From Vampirovibrio sp. (GTDB lineage: Bacteria > Cyanobacteriota > Vampirovibrionia > Vampirovibrionales > JAJTHC01), in NCBI GenBank assembly GCA_024998755.1, contig JACEUU010000002.1, forward strand, positions 602,045 through 666,044: 64,000 nt of DNA, in the 5' to 3' direction. Made by a program: the position numbers and the translations under genes. The notes beneath the pieces were generated by a model, which saw only the letters and a list, made by a program, of their open reading frames with translations, searched no databases and was not told the origin of the DNA. This document shows, piece after piece, positions 18,239 to 27,006 of this stretch. Every line of letters begins with the position of its first letter. The stretch's first letter is position 1.

Positions 18239-18856
18239 TTAAACGGCTGGCTGGTCGTCTTCAGCAGGGGTAACCGAACTTTGAGATTGAGGGGAAGTAA
18301 ACCCCAATGTTTCCTCTAAGTAGTTAGCCGTAGAACGCAATGTTTCAGACAAGCTTCCATATAAGGCGGTTGGTTTTAAAGATAAAGACATTGGGTTACT
18401 TTCACCCGTTGTAGTTGGAGCAATATTTTTTTTGTTAGGGGCAGTTAAGCCTGAAGGCACTTCCGCTGGTAATGATGTGGCAGAAAACAGAGAAGCCTGC
18501 ACAGTAAAGGCTTCATACGGTTCTTCACACGGAGAAACCGCTTGCTGCTGTAGGCCAGCCCTAGAAAGAAGTTCTAATTCGGTTAATTCCGCTTGTTCAA
18601 TTGTTTTAGCCATACTGACTTTCATATTAAGTTCGTCAAGGTCTCTATCACCCGTCATAAATTCCGTAATAGTAGGCAATGCAATAACCCATTGGGAATC
18701 CAACCGTCCTTGCTCATCGTAGGCTTGAAGGGTTAATGTATCTGGTGTTACTTCTAAAATTTTACCTTCGTAAAACCGATTAAAATACCCCTGACGCAGG
18801 TATATAAACCGATTAACAAAGGGTAATATTTTTTTGTACATCGTCATCATCATCAT
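18239..18856 (-). CDS. Hypothetical protein, 205 residues, four tandem start codons
   Basis: Not recognised. The first 80 residues look folded (YKKILPFVNRFIYLRQGYFN, then a strand-rich GKILEVTPDTLTLQ segment resembling a small beta-barrel). The rest is polar and probably disordered. The gene opens with ATG four times in a row, then ACG ATG. It is encoded between the SNF2 gene and the ArsC-like gene on the same strand. No membrane segment or signal peptide is seen. Confidence 0.65.
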   Translation of the reverse strand: MMMMTMYKKILPFVNRFIYLRQGYFNRFYEGKILEVTPDTLTLQAYDEQGRLDSQWVIALPTITEFMTGDRDLDELNMKVSMAKTIEQAELTELELLSRAGLQQQAVSPCEEPYEAFTVQASLFSATSLPAEVPSGLTAPNKKNIAPTTTGESNPMSLSLKPTALYGSLSETLRSTANYLEETLGFTSPQSQSSVTPAEDDQPAV

Positions 18857-18951
18857 TATGCTGATTAAGCTTTCAGTTTAGCTGTATCAAAAAAAATGTA
18901 ACTGGTTACTGCATTAAATTAAGCTATGTAATTCAATGATAGCATAAAAAA

Positions 18952-19347
18952 CTACGCTTGGGAAGCCAAGTAGGCATCATATTGTTTGGCTGAAAACCCT
19001 GCAAAAACAGCCTTCGATTCTTCAAAAACAACCACAGGACGTTTAATAAACGTGTATTCAGTTGCCATATGCCCAACCAGTTGTTCTGACGTTAAGGTTT
19101 GTTCATGCAAGCCTAATGAGCGAAATTTAATCGCTCGTTTTGAAAAGAGGGCTTCTGCACCACCAATTTTAGCCACAAGGTCTTTAACTTCGGTTTCAGA
19201 AAGCGGGGCTGCTTTAATATCTCTCACCACAGTGAAGCAAACACCTTTCGCTTCCAAATAAGCTTTCGCTTTTTGGCAAGTAGAACAATGCGGAAGCCAA
19301 TAAATAGATGCTTTTAGCTGGGTTGAAGAATCAGAAGTTGCTAGCAT
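18952..19347 (-). CDS. ArsC/Spx-family thioredoxin-fold protein
   Basis: The N-terminus has YWLPHCSTCQKAKAYLE, a CxxC redox site followed by a helix, and later KRPVVVFEE with the conserved cis-proline. This is the pattern of the ArsC/Spx/YffB family. Members include arsenate reductases and the Spx regulator of RNA polymerase. No arsenic genes are nearby, and it lies just downstream of nusG, so a reductase of unknown substrate or an Spx-like role are both open. Length 131 residues is normal. Confidence 0.82.
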   Translation of the reverse strand: MLATSDSSTQLKASIYWLPHCSTCQKAKAYLEAKGVCFTVVRDIKAAPLSETEVKDLVAKIGGAEALFSKRAIKFRSLGLHEQTLTSEQLVGHMATEYTFIKRPVVVFEESKAVFAGFSAKQYDAYLASQA

Positions 19348-19375
19348 AACTTAACCGTATATCTTGGAATGTGGA

Positions 19376-20158
19376 TTAATTTTTTCTTTTTTGAACTTGG
19401 CTAAAGACCAATTCCACTGGGGTTTCACGCCCAAAGATGGAAACGGTTGCCCGTAGTTTTTCTTTGTCAGGCTGCACTTCGGTAACAGTCCCTGTAAAAT
19501 CCGAAAACGGACCTGAAATAATTTGAACCACGTCGCCTGCTTTCAAATCAATTTGAATTTTGGTAGCGGTCGTTTGCTTGTTGCCCATTAGAATCCGCTT
19601 AATTTCAGATTCTCTGGCAGGAATAGGTTTTTTTTCTCCGCCCACAAACTTGGTAACACCTGGTGTATACCGAACGCAGTACCAAGAATCGTCTTCCATA
19701 ATCATCTCAACCAGCACATACCCAGGGAATAAATGCTCGTCTTTCTCTACCCTTTTACCATCTTTAATAGTTGTAACAGGGGTCTGAGGTACTTCAATAC
19801 GAAAAATTTTATGTCCCATATCCATGGTTTCAATGCGTCGTTCAAGGTTAATTTTTACCTTGTTTTCATGCCCTGAATAGGTGTGAATAATATACCATTT
19901 ACGTTTTTTAGGTGCAGATGAAGTAGATACTTCAGGCAACCCTTCAACAACACTGGTGCCTTGAGGCAAGGCTTCTGCTTGATAGGTGGGTGCTACAGGA
20001 CGTTCTTCCTTTGCTGACTTAACATTTTCAACTTTAGTCTTCTTGGCAACAACCTTTTTTTTAGGCTCGCTACCATCTTCCCCTAGCTCGATTATGTGTT
20101 CATTTTCAAAAGCGGTTATTTCGGTACTACCGGCTTCGTTATGGAGTGTCATCATCAT
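19376..20158 (-). CDS. nusG: Transcription termination/antitermination factor NusG
   Basis: NusG binds RNA polymerase and links it to Rho or the ribosome. The NGN domain begins at KWYIIHTYSGHENKVK and includes HLFPGYVLVEM and VRYTPGVTKFVGG. The KOW domain is DVVQIISGPFSDFTGTV. There is an acidic/lysine-rich N-terminal extension of about 80 residues before the NGN domain. I start at the triple ATG at 20158, not at the TTG seven codons upstream. It follows secE with a 65 bp gap; rplK, the usual next gene, is absent here. Confidence 0.95.
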   Translation of the reverse strand: MMMTLHNEAGSTEITAFENEHIIELGEDGSEPKKKVVAKKTKVENVKSAKEERPVAPTYQAEALPQGTSVVEGLPEVSTSSAPKKRKWYIIHTYSGHENKVKINLERRIETMDMGHKIFRIEVPQTPVTTIKDGKRVEKDEHLFPGYVLVEMIMEDDSWYCVRYTPGVTKFVGGEKKPIPARESEIKRILMGNKQTTATKIQIDLKAGDVVQIISGPFSDFTGTVTEVQPDKEKLRATVSIFGRETPVELVFSQVQKRKN

Positions 20159-20223
20159 TATAAATAAAACCTTTATCAAAAGAAGTAAAAAAACTGGTTA
20201 AATTGTCGTTAAAGGGTCAGTAT

Positions 20224-20490
20224 CTAACGCCCCATTTTATCAGGCGTAATGAGGTGAATGCCCCATCTAAAAAAAGTATCAATTAACCACACGAACAAGG
20301 TCATCGCAGTGGTCATAAGCAACACAACAATTACATTGGTTACAAGCTGCATTTTAGTTGGCCAAGTAATTTTCGACCATTCCAACCCCATACCCTTTAC
20401 CCATCCCAACCCCTGTTCTTCAGAAGATTGAGCCACGCTTTCATTGCCCTTAGCGGCAGGTGCGGTATTTGGCGTTGTAGTGATAGACAT
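20224..20490 (-). CDS. secE: Preprotein translocase subunit SecE
   Basis: A small Sec translocon subunit with one membrane helix. The family core WSKITWPTKMQLVTNVIVVLL is followed by a TM segment and an amphipathic end. I place the start at MSITTTPN (20490) because the longer track frame runs back into the tRNA-Trp gene, which cannot be coding. Length 88 residues is normal for single-TM SecE. Part of the rpmG-trnW-secE-nusG cluster. Confidence 0.93.
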   Translation of the reverse strand: MSITTTPNTAPAAKGNESVAQSSEEQGLGWVKGMGLEWSKITWPTKMQLVTNVIVVLLMTTAMTLFVWLIDTFFRWGIHLITPDKMGR

Positions 20491-20558
20491 AACTGCTTGA
20501 AACTTTCTGTAACGGCAAACCCAATATGCAAATACGTTTGAACAAAAATTTAAAAAAT

Positions 20559-20631
20559 CGCGCCCTGTAGGACTTGAACCCACGACATCCGGTTTTGGAG
20601 ACCGACGTTCTACCAACTGAACTAAGGACGC
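20559..20631 (-). tRNA. tRNA-Trp (anticodon CCA)
   Basis: A 73-nt cloverleaf read on the minus strand. The acceptor stem is GCGTCCT paired with AGGGCGC, the anticodon loop is CTCCAAA, the T-loop is TTCAAGT and the discriminator base is G, as expected for bacterial tRNA-Trp. The 3' CCA is not encoded. Its place between rpmG and secE is the classical arrangement. Confidence 0.96.
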
Positions 20632-20664
20632 AAAACAGGTATTTACTAGCTAGTAGGCTTCGTG

Positions 20665-20826
20665 TTATTTGGTTTCTTTATGTAAAGTTTGACCACTGCA
20701 CTTAGGGCAAAACTTTTTCAATTCTAAACGAACAGGATGAACAACTGCGTTTTTGACCGTTGTGTAATTTCTACTTTGGCATTGAGAACACGCCATCACT
20801 ATTTTACGCTTAGACTTTAAACCCAT
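20665..20826 (-). CDS. rpmG: 50S ribosomal protein L33
   Basis: Missing from the ORF track because it has only 53 codons. The translation contains CSQCQSRNYTTVKN, LELKKFCPKCSGQT and the terminal HKETK, the L33 zinc-ribbon form with two CxxC pairs. Four cysteines imply the zinc-replete type. First gene of the rpmG-trnW-secE-nusG cluster; the spacing to the tRNA is 33 bp. Confidence 0.95.
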   Translation of the reverse strand: MGLKSKRKIVMACSQCQSRNYTTVKNAVVHPVRLELKKFCPKCSGQTLHKETK

Positions 20827-20896
20827 TATAACAAAAACCTTCTAACATTGGTGAAGTTTTTTCAACTTCAAGAAAGCACCCTGTTGTACCTTGGTG

Positions 20897-20927
20897 TTAT
20901 CCTCCCAAAAGCACGCCGTGGTGTCAA
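20897..20927 (-). promoter_or_regulatory. Possible promoter of the rpmG-trnW-secE-nusG operon
   Basis: A perfect TTGACA on the minus strand about 95 bp before rpmG, followed after 17-19 bases by a weak GAGGATAA -10-like block. The -35 is convincing, the -10 is not. Confidence 0.4.
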
Positions 20928-20956
20928 GCAATTGATGTACTTTAATTTTTATTAAA

Positions 20957-22015
20957 TCAGTGTTCATTTATCTGGTACTTAAAGCCCTGCCCTTGTTCCA
21001 TGGCTTTAAGGGCATCCACCACATTCGCTAGCGGAAACGCCCCCGAAATGAGCGGTCGGGGGTCTAGCTTACCTGTAGCTAGCCACTCAAAACTTTTCGC
21101 CACAAACGCCGGCGTATGATGAAACAAGCTATAAAGCGTCAACTCATTGTAATGCACCAATCGGGTATCCACCGCCACGGTGCTTCCGCCACTGCACCCC
21201 GCAAACCAATGCACCACGCCACCTTTGCGGGCTAAGTGCAAACATTTTTCCCACGTTTCAGGCAAGCCTACGGCTTCAATGACCACATCAAACCCCCGCC
21301 CATCAGGCGAAAATGCTTGCTTGATGGCTTGTGGGTCAAAGCCCTCTGCAATGGAAACCGTTTGTACTGCTCCACCAAACGCTGTTGCCATTTCAAGCTT
21401 ATAATCAGACCGAGCAATGGCGGTAACGTTGGCACCCAACAGCGTTGCCACTTTCACCATGAGCTGACCAATTGGGCCCAAGCCAACAATCGCCACGGAT
21501 TGCCCTGCTTTCACGCCAACGCCTTCCACACCTCGCATGGCGACGGCTAGGGGTTCGGTAAAAGCGGCTATTTCAAAGGGCATGGCATCGGGCAATAAAT
21601 GCGTGTTATATTGGGCAATGTTGGCAGGCACTTTGATGAATTGGGCGTATGCTCCGTTAAGCAAAATAAGGTGTTCGCATAGGTTGTGTTGCCCTTGGTG
21701 GCAGTAATAGCAGTCAAAACACGGGGCAGAATTGGCACAGACTACTCGTTGCCCGATTTCCCATTTTGAATCCGTTTCATCCCCGCCGATGCCGACAATC
21801 GTGCCTGCAAATTCGTGTCCGAAGGGGGCGGGTAGTTTATCGCCTAGTAGTACGGGATGCCCTCTTCTGTAGCATTTTAGGTCTGTTCCGCAAGTTAAGG
21901 CACTGCCTATTTGGATGAGCAGTTCACTCTGGGCTAGTTGGGGCATTGGGCAGGCTTCAATGCGGACATCTTTTGGGGCGTAGAATAGGGCGGTTTGGTT
22001 GGTTTTGGGTTGCAT
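20957..22015 (-). CDS. Zinc-binding MDR-family alcohol/polyol dehydrogenase
   Basis: Medium-chain dehydrogenase with catalytic-zinc residues in TCGTDLKCY and GHEFAGTI, the structural zinc loop CFDCYYCHQGQHNLC and the Rossmann signature VGLGPIGQL. It resembles sorbitol/threonine dehydrogenases; the substrate cannot be read from sequence. I start at the internal ATG at 22015 (MQPKTNQ, 352 residues), because the 28-residue extension in the track is not family-like. The first codons are almost free of G on the coding strand, whereas the 3' half is G-rich. Confidence 0.85.
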   Translation of the reverse strand: MQPKTNQTALFYAPKDVRIEACPMPQLAQSELLIQIGSALTCGTDLKCYRRGHPVLLGDKLPAPFGHEFAGTIVGIGGDETDSKWEIGQRVVCANSAPCFDCYYCHQGQHNLCEHLILLNGAYAQFIKVPANIAQYNTHLLPDAMPFEIAAFTEPLAVAMRGVEGVGVKAGQSVAIVGLGPIGQLMVKVATLLGANVTAIARSDYKLEMATAFGGAVQTVSIAEGFDPQAIKQAFSPDGRGFDVVIEAVGLPETWEKCLHLARKGGVVHWFAGCSGGSTVAVDTRLVHYNELTLYSLFHHTPAFVAKSFEWLATGKLDPRPLISGAFPLANVVDALKAMEQGQGFKYQINEH

Positions 22016-22191
22016 GAGGAGGCGTTTTCTTGATGATTTTGATGGTAAGCCGATACCTTTTATTGTACCATTAATAGAAACGCAACCCCAAAAAATCAAA
22101 TGCCCCTGACGCTTTCAACGAAGAAAACAGGCAGAGGCTACAAAAGCATTCTAGATGATAAGGATGCAAAAGTACAGTGTTAAAACATAAA

Positions 22192-23351
22192 TGAAGTTAC
22201 GGAATAAGGGTGTGCAGGTGGGAGTAGTGAGTGTTTTTTAATAAAATTCAACCAAAAATGCTCAAAAAACAGAACAATACCCCTTGTTTCCACTCTTTTC
22301 GGATCATAATTACCTAAAAACCATACAAGAATCCACTAAAACCTACCCCCCTCCTCACCAAAAAACCATACCGACGACAATTATACCCAAATGCCAAGCC
22401 CAAAATCTCCGCAGAAACACGCACTAACCCACGACAAGACACACGAACCTTCTTAAACACCGTCTTCCAACCCGCAAACACATGCTCCACTCTTGCCCTA
22501 ATCTTAGAAACCAACCCATTAAACCGCTTCTGCGAAGCCGTCAACTCAGGCGTTGGTTCATGCTGCTTACCCCGAACACGACGCTTAATAATCCTCGGCT
22601 GTATCCCCAACGCCTTCAAATCCTTCTCCTTACCCACATACCCACTATCCGCACCAACAGTCTGCTCATCGCCCACCAGTACAGGCAGTAAACTCTGACT
22701 GTCATGCACATTGGCACCAGTAACAACCACCTTGCGAATCAACTTGCTTTTAGCATCCACATTAACCGTGGCACTGTAACCAAAGCCTTTGTAGCCATAA
22801 GTGGCATCAGGGTCGCTCTGGTCTTCAGGCTTTTTTCTCTGTTTGCTATTGGCTTTAATAAAGGTGGCATCTACCAAGTTGCCTTCTTTAAGAATGAGGT
22901 TGTTCTCTTGGAAGAAGGTGTCTAAGGCTAAGAAAAGGGCTTCTTGGGCTGGGGTGTTTTGCAGTTCGTGTTGGAAGTTTTCGAGTGTCGTGGCTTCAGG
23001 GATGGGGGATTCTAAGGAGAAGCCGAGAAACTTTCGGAAGGAGAGTCTGTCGTGGCATTGAAATTCGGTTTGTTCATAGGAGAGATTGAACCATATTTTG
23101 AGGAGGTTCATTTTGAGCAGTAGTAGGCGTTTGTAGGGTGGTCTGCCGTTGGGTTTGTGGTGGATGTGTGTTTTGAGGATGGTTTCAAATAGTTGCCATG
23201 GTAGGGTTTGGTTCATTTCCTCTAGGAATTTGTGAGTCGGTGTGGCTTGTTGAATTTGGATGTCGGCAAAGGTAGTCATGGGGGTGGGGTATCCTATGAG
23301 AGGTGGAATAATGTCCCTTCTATTTTACCTTGCCCTTTTTCCGTAACTTCA
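22192..23351 (-). mobile_element. IS5-family insertion sequence, copy 1, intact
   Basis: About 1160 bp bounded by inverted repeats TGAAGTTACGGAAWAAGGG, containing one transposase gene. Copies 2 (55570), 3 (62694) and 4 (63858) in this window are near-identical. The bases just outside the repeats are themselves symmetric (AAA and TTT), so the target duplication cannot be defined. Confidence 0.9.
22314..23279 (-). CDS. IS5-family DDE transposase, copy 1
   Basis: 321 residues. The DDE residues are visible in VDATFIKAN, GADSGYVG and ARVEHVFAGWK (the R-x-E helix typical of IS4/IS5 superfamily enzymes). It catalyses cut-and-paste movement of the surrounding element. The last 15 residues differ from those of copy 3, although the preceding 300 are practically identical. 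The coding strand is C-rich and G-poor for the first half and G-rich after it. Confidence 0.93.
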   Translation of the reverse strand: MTTFADIQIQQATPTHKFLEEMNQTLPWQLFETILKTHIHHKPNGRPPYKRLLLLKMNLLKIWFNLSYEQTEFQCHDRLSFRKFLGFSLESPIPEATTLENFQHELQNTPAQEALFLALDTFFQENNLILKEGNLVDATFIKANSKQRKKPEDQSDPDATYGYKGFGYSATVNVDAKSKLIRKVVVTGANVHDSQSLLPVLVGDEQTVGADSGYVGKEKDLKALGIQPRIIKRRVRGKQHEPTPELTASQKRFNGLVSKIRARVEHVFAGWKTVFKKVRVSCRGLVRVSAEILGLAFGYNCRRYGFLVRRGVGFSGFLYGF

Positions 23352-23363
23352 TTTATTTTAATT

Positions 23364-23454
23364 TAGGGGCGTAATTTATTACGTCCGTCCTACAATCCTG
23401 GAACGGATGCGTTGCCCTGCATAAACCGCTAGGGCTAGTAAATCGTTCCCCTAC
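23364..23454. repeat. Palindromic TAGGGGCG...CGTTCCCCTA repeat
   Basis: The interior includes AACCGCTAGGGCTAGTAAAT, shared (inverted) with the interior of the MITE at 54951. Related units lie at 35419-35487 and, as a fragment, at 31229-31254. Confidence 0.75.
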
Positions 23455-23632
23455 AGAGAAATGGGTCGGATAATTTTTTACGCTTCACAACAATAATGCG
23501 GAAGGTTTTGCTGGTAAGGACTAGGGCTTCATGGGGGGTGGTATTTGACCATCCCCCCAACCCCCCCGCAAAAACAAGGGGGCTCCACGCCCCCTTATTT
23601 ATCCCCTCTCAAGGGCTAACTTGTTTCCACAC

Positions 23633-23730
23633 ACGTTGAAAATAGGCTTGAGCGGAAGCTAGAGGCTCCCTAATTGCTCTGCTTCACTACGTTCGCACCA
23701 GCCTATTTCCAACTGCAGATGGTTTGAAGC
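23633..23730 (-). repeat. 98 bp stem-loop repeat (GCTTCAAACC family), copy a
   Basis: Inverted copy of the units at 33702-33800 and 54846-54944. The ends pair as GTTGGAAATAGGCT with AGCCTATTTTCAAC. The centre holds GCGAACGTAGTGAAGCAGA-like sequence. Confidence 0.8.
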
Positions 23731-23824
23731 TAAGAATTTTAGCTTAAACTCAACAATAATAGGTGTTCCGCAATTTTGTTAGGAAGCGGATAATTTTTTA
23801 AAATACTATAACTAACAATAACTT

Positions 23825-23856
23825 AGGAGGGCTCGACAAACCCCTCCTCTTTTTTC
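23825..23856 (+). terminator. Terminator-like hairpin with T-run
   Basis: AGGAGGG and CCCTCCT arms followed by CTTTTTTC on the plus strand. No plus-strand gene lies directly upstream, so it may belong to a repeat or to an unseen RNA. Confidence 0.5.
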
Positions 23857-23959
23857 TGCTGATTGCGTATTCTCTAGGATGGTGTAGTACTATTTGCTAT
23901 ATAGTGAATCTGGCTTTAACTGGTCATTTGGCTCAACGCATAGGGAGAAAAAAACCACT

Positions 23960-25444
23960 GTGTCCTTATTATTAACATTAAACCCTGCAACTATCAAACA
24001 AACCTGGCTTTCCAACATACAACCAGATTTACTTTCCGGCTTGCTCATGGCACTAGCCATGATTCCCCAAGCCATTGCCTTTGCCTTAGTTTGCGGGGTA
24101 GACCCCATGGTGGGACTTCACGCTTCTTTTTGCATTTCAGTAACGGGTGCACTGGTTGGTTCTAGGGCGGGTATGTTAACCAGTACATCCGTTGTTACTG
24201 CACTGGTTTTAATTGGTCTTGTTAAAAATTATGGTATTGAATACATGTACGCCGCCACCGTGCTAATGGGTATGTTACAGGTGATATTTGGGTTGTTAAA
24301 AGGCGGAAACCTTATCAGCTTCGTGCCACAAAGCGTGGTATTAGGCTTTGTGAATGCGTTGGCTATTTTACTGTTTATTTCCCAGTTAAAACAGTTTGAA
24401 GGGGCCACTGTTACCGTTTACGCCTTAGTGGCTGCTACGTTGGCTATTATTTACCTTTTTCCCCTGTTTACAAAAGCTATTCCTTCAGGGTTAGTAGCCC
24501 TTGTAGCCATTACGTTGTTCACCATATTTGGGCATATAGATGTTAAAACGGTGGGCGATATTGGGCATATCACCCCAAGCCTACCTTCGTTCCATCTACC
24601 TGTTGTGCCGTTTACATGGCAAACCTTGATGATTATTTTTCCCACCGCTATTTCTTTAGCGATGGTGGGGCTGATAGAATCGCTTATTACGGCGACTTTG
24701 TTAGATGAAATGACCAAAACCACTAGCGATAAAAGCGTGGAATCTAAGGGGCAGGGTATTGCTAGTATGATTGCTGGGTTGTTTGGTGGTATGGGTGGGT
24801 GCGGTATTACGGGCTTATCTGTTATCAACATTAAAACGGGTGGTAAAACACGACTTTCCACACTGAGTGCGGGTGTTTTTATGATGCTGCTGGTGCTGTT
24901 TGGCACTGATTTTGTCAGAGCGATCCCGATTGCGGGCTTGGTGGGGCTGATGATAATGGTTTCTATCAGCATTTTTGAATGGAACACGTTTACGGAACTC
25001 AAAAAAATGACCAAAGGCTGTATGTTAACCTTGGTAGCTACTATGGCAGTTATTATTGGTACGAAGGATTTAGCCTTGGGTACTTATGTGGGCATTTTTA
25101 TTAGTGCCATGTTCTTTACTTGGAATAAAACGAAGATGGATATTGTCCAATCTTTGGTAGAAACGGAAGATGGGCGTAAAAGCATTTATTGCAAGGTGAA
25201 AGGGTCGTTGTTTTTTGCTACGGTTGCTAGCTTTACGGCTTTACTGGCAGAAGAAACCTTCTTGGGCTATAATTTAATTATTAATTTTGAAGATGCCCAA
25301 GTGTGGGACTATTCTGCCGCTTCTGCCCTAATGAAACTGAAAGAAAAACTGGCAGAACAAGGGCATACCTTGGTGTTAAAAGGCTTGAGCGAAGAAAGCA
25401 GAGCGTTTATTCATAAAATGGATAATTCTTTTATTCTGGCTTAA
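23960..25444 (+). CDS. SulP/SLC26-family anion transporter with C-terminal STAS domain
   Basis: About ten to twelve membrane segments. SulP signatures are DLLSGLLMALAMIPQAIAFA at the first helix and GGMGGCGITGLSVINIKTGG near the middle, and a cytoplasmic STAS region follows (IINFEDAQVWDYSAASAL). Transported ion may be sulfate, bicarbonate or another anion; not decidable. Start is uncertain: no ATG precedes the first helix. I use GTG at 23960 behind AGGGAG; the track uses TTG at 23894. The stop overlaps the ATG of the next gene (TAATG). Confidence 0.87.
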   Translation: MSLLLTLNPATIKQTWLSNIQPDLLSGLLMALAMIPQAIAFALVCGVDPMVGLHASFCISVTGALVGSRAGMLTSTSVVTALVLIGLVKNYGIEYMYAATVLMGMLQVIFGLLKGGNLISFVPQSVVLGFVNALAILLFISQLKQFEGATVTVYALVAATLAIIYLFPLFTKAIPSGLVALVAITLFTIFGHIDVKTVGDIGHITPSLPSFHLPVVPFTWQTLMIIFPTAISLAMVGLIESLITATLLDEMTKTTSDKSVESKGQGIASMIAGLFGGMGGCGITGLSVINIKTGGKTRLSTLSAGVFMMLLVLFGTDFVRAIPIAGLVGLMIMVSISIFEWNTFTELKKMTKGCMLTLVATMAVIIGTKDLALGTYVGIFISAMFFTWNKTKMDIVQSLVETEDGRKSIYCKVKGSLFFATVASFTALLAEETFLGYNLIINFEDAQVWDYSAASALMKLKEKLAEQGHTLVLKGLSEESRAFIHKMDNSFILA

Positions 25445-26187
25445 TGGATGTTGGATTTATCATGTTGACGCTGGCTAAAAAAATTAAAAAAAGGCTGTTA
25501 CTATCGCTTTTCTTTACGATAGGGTTACTGTCCCTTCCCGCCTATTCGGCTACCCCGCTCGATGAAATTCAATCGGTTGAGGTGTTCAACGCTTCAGGGA
25601 AATTAGGGGGGAAAGATAGCAAGTGGGTGGGGAATTTTCAAGTTCAGGCTCGTATGGGGCGAAATAACAACTTAACGGAAATTAACAGGGTGTTAGTAAC
25701 ACCTATTGTGGGGTATCAGCTAACGCCTCGTGTTTCAGTATGGCAGGGGTATACTTACACCCCTGGGTGGAATGCTCAAACCAATGATAGACGAGATGAA
25801 CATCGGCTATTTCAGCAGGTGTTGGTGGAAAATAAGTGGAAACAAGTAACTTGGTCTAGCCGAAGTCGTTTAGAAGAACGCTTCATTGAAAATACAGATA
25901 GTTCAACAGCTTATAGATTAAGACAATTATTCCGTGCACAAGTACCTATTACTAAAAATAAAAAATGGTCTGTGGTAGCGGCTGACGAATATTTGGTTAA
26001 TCTTAATACCGTGCCTAATGCGGTTAAAGCGGGTTATAATCAAAATATTTTGTTTGTGGGGGTTAATCGTCAATTAAACAAAAATTTCAATGTGGAAGCG
26101 GGTTACGGGTTACAAACTATTAATAGAATTAATATAGCTGACCAATTTAACCATATTATTCAGGTGCAACTTAATTACCGATGGTAG
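25444..26187 (+). CDS. DUF2490-like outer-membrane beta-barrel protein
   Basis: A signal peptide (LLLSLFFTIGLLSLPAYSA) is followed by alternating strand-like segments (WVGNFQVQARMG, VSVWQGYTYTPGW, KWSVVAADEYLVNL) and a C-terminal YRW, the aromatic end read by the BAM machinery. It resembles DUF2490 proteins of unknown function. It is coupled to the SulP gene by TAATG; an alternative start is the ATG at 25462. Its presence argues for an outer membrane. Confidence 0.75.
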   Translation: MDVGFIMLTLAKKIKKRLLLSLFFTIGLLSLPAYSATPLDEIQSVEVFNASGKLGGKDSKWVGNFQVQARMGRNNNLTEINRVLVTPIVGYQLTPRVSVWQGYTYTPGWNAQTNDRRDEHRLFQQVLVENKWKQVTWSSRSRLEERFIENTDSSTAYRLRQLFRAQVPITKNKKWSVVAADEYLVNLNTVPNAVKAGYNQNILFVGVNRQLNKNFNVEAGYGLQTINRINIADQFNHIIQVQLNYRW

Positions 26188-26259
26188 TTTTTTGTTAATG
26201 TTAGAATGAATCTACTGTTAGGCTAATTTTTTATCACAAATTAAGGACGTTTATCAACC

Positions 26260-26703
26260 ATGACCACCTCTCACCCTTCTATTACTGAAATTCAAGCAGC
26301 CATTGTAACGGAACTTTCCGCTATTGCCGATTGGGATTTACGCTACCAACGTATTATTCAATTTGGGCGGGAAATGCCTGCTATCGACCCGCAATATCAA
26401 ACCGAAACCAACAAGGTGCAAGGGTGTCAATCACAAGTATGGATGCACGCCGAACTAACCCCCGAAGGTACCATGCAACTTTATGCAGATAGCGATGCCC
26501 TCATTGTTCGGGGGTTGGTGGCGTTGTTACTCAAGGTTTATCAGCATCAACCGCCTTCGGCTATTATGATTGAACCCCTCACGTTTTTTGATGCGTTAGA
26601 AATGGGGGCTCATTTATCGATGACTCGGAAAAATGGGCTGGCTGCTATGGTGAAACAAATTAAGCAATATGCGTTTGTTTTCCAAATGATGCAAGCTAGG
26701 TAA
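26260..26703 (+). CDS. sufE: Cysteine desulfuration protein SufE
   Basis: SufE accepts persulfide sulfur from the SufS cysteine desulfurase for Fe-S cluster assembly. The acceptor cysteine lies in VQGCQSQVW near residue 59, with the family context FGREMP upstream and EMGAHLSMTRKNGL downstream. Length 147 is normal. No sufS or sufBCD genes are in view. A strong terminator hairpin follows. Confidence 0.92.
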   Translation: MTTSHPSITEIQAAIVTELSAIADWDLRYQRIIQFGREMPAIDPQYQTETNKVQGCQSQVWMHAELTPEGTMQLYADSDALIVRGLVALLLKVYQHQPPSAIMIEPLTFFDALEMGAHLSMTRKNGLAAMVKQIKQYAFVFQMMQAR

Positions 26704-26723
26704 ACTGGCTATATTAAAAATTA

Positions 26724-26762
26724 AAAAAGCCTTCGGTTCAAACAAGAACTGAAGGCTTTTTA
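26724..26762. terminator. Bidirectional intrinsic terminator after sufE
   Basis: A 16 bp stem with one mismatch, AAAAAGCCTTCGGTTC and GAACTGAAGGCTTTTT, with A and T tracts on both sides. It serves sufE on the plus strand and the tRNA-Leu transcript on the minus strand. Confidence 0.9.
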
Positions 26763-26767
26763 ATAAA

Positions 26768-26848
26768 TGGGCAAGAAGGGACTTGAACCCCCACGAATTG
26801 CTCCGCTAGTTCCTAAGACTAGTGCGTCTACCATTCCGCCACTTGCCC
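26768..26848 (-). tRNA. tRNA-Leu (anticodon UAG)
   Basis: An 81-nt class II tRNA on the minus strand. The acceptor stem is GGGCAAG paired with CTTGCCC, the anticodon loop is CTTAGGA, there is a long variable arm, the T-loop is TTCAAGT and the discriminator is A. CCA is not encoded. The shared terminator lies just downstream. Confidence 0.95.
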
Positions 26849-27006
26849 ATCTTAGGGTATGCTCTTATTATAAAACGTCCAGCAAAAGAAGCAAGTAGCA
26901 GTTTTCTGGAAAAAAAAGGGTTCAGCTAGCACAAAACCCCCTTGTGCTTGTTTTATGCTACAAGAAAGCAAATACCGTTTCAACTGAATAAAGGGTTTTA
27001 ACCATT

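Larger units (their letters stand above)
23352..23893. other. Gene-free 540 bp spacer made of repeats
   Basis: It holds a GTAGGGGCG-type palindromic repeat (23364-23454), a GGGGG/CCCCC hairpin at 23576-23596, a GCGAGCG-type repeat (23633-23730) and a terminator hairpin (23825-23856). No ORF of interest is present. Confidence 0.7.

Noticed and set aside
22482-23061. ORFs antisense to the IS5 transposase (also in copies 2 and 3)
   Set aside because: They are repeated only because the element is repeated, and have no start signals; shadows of the DDE gene.
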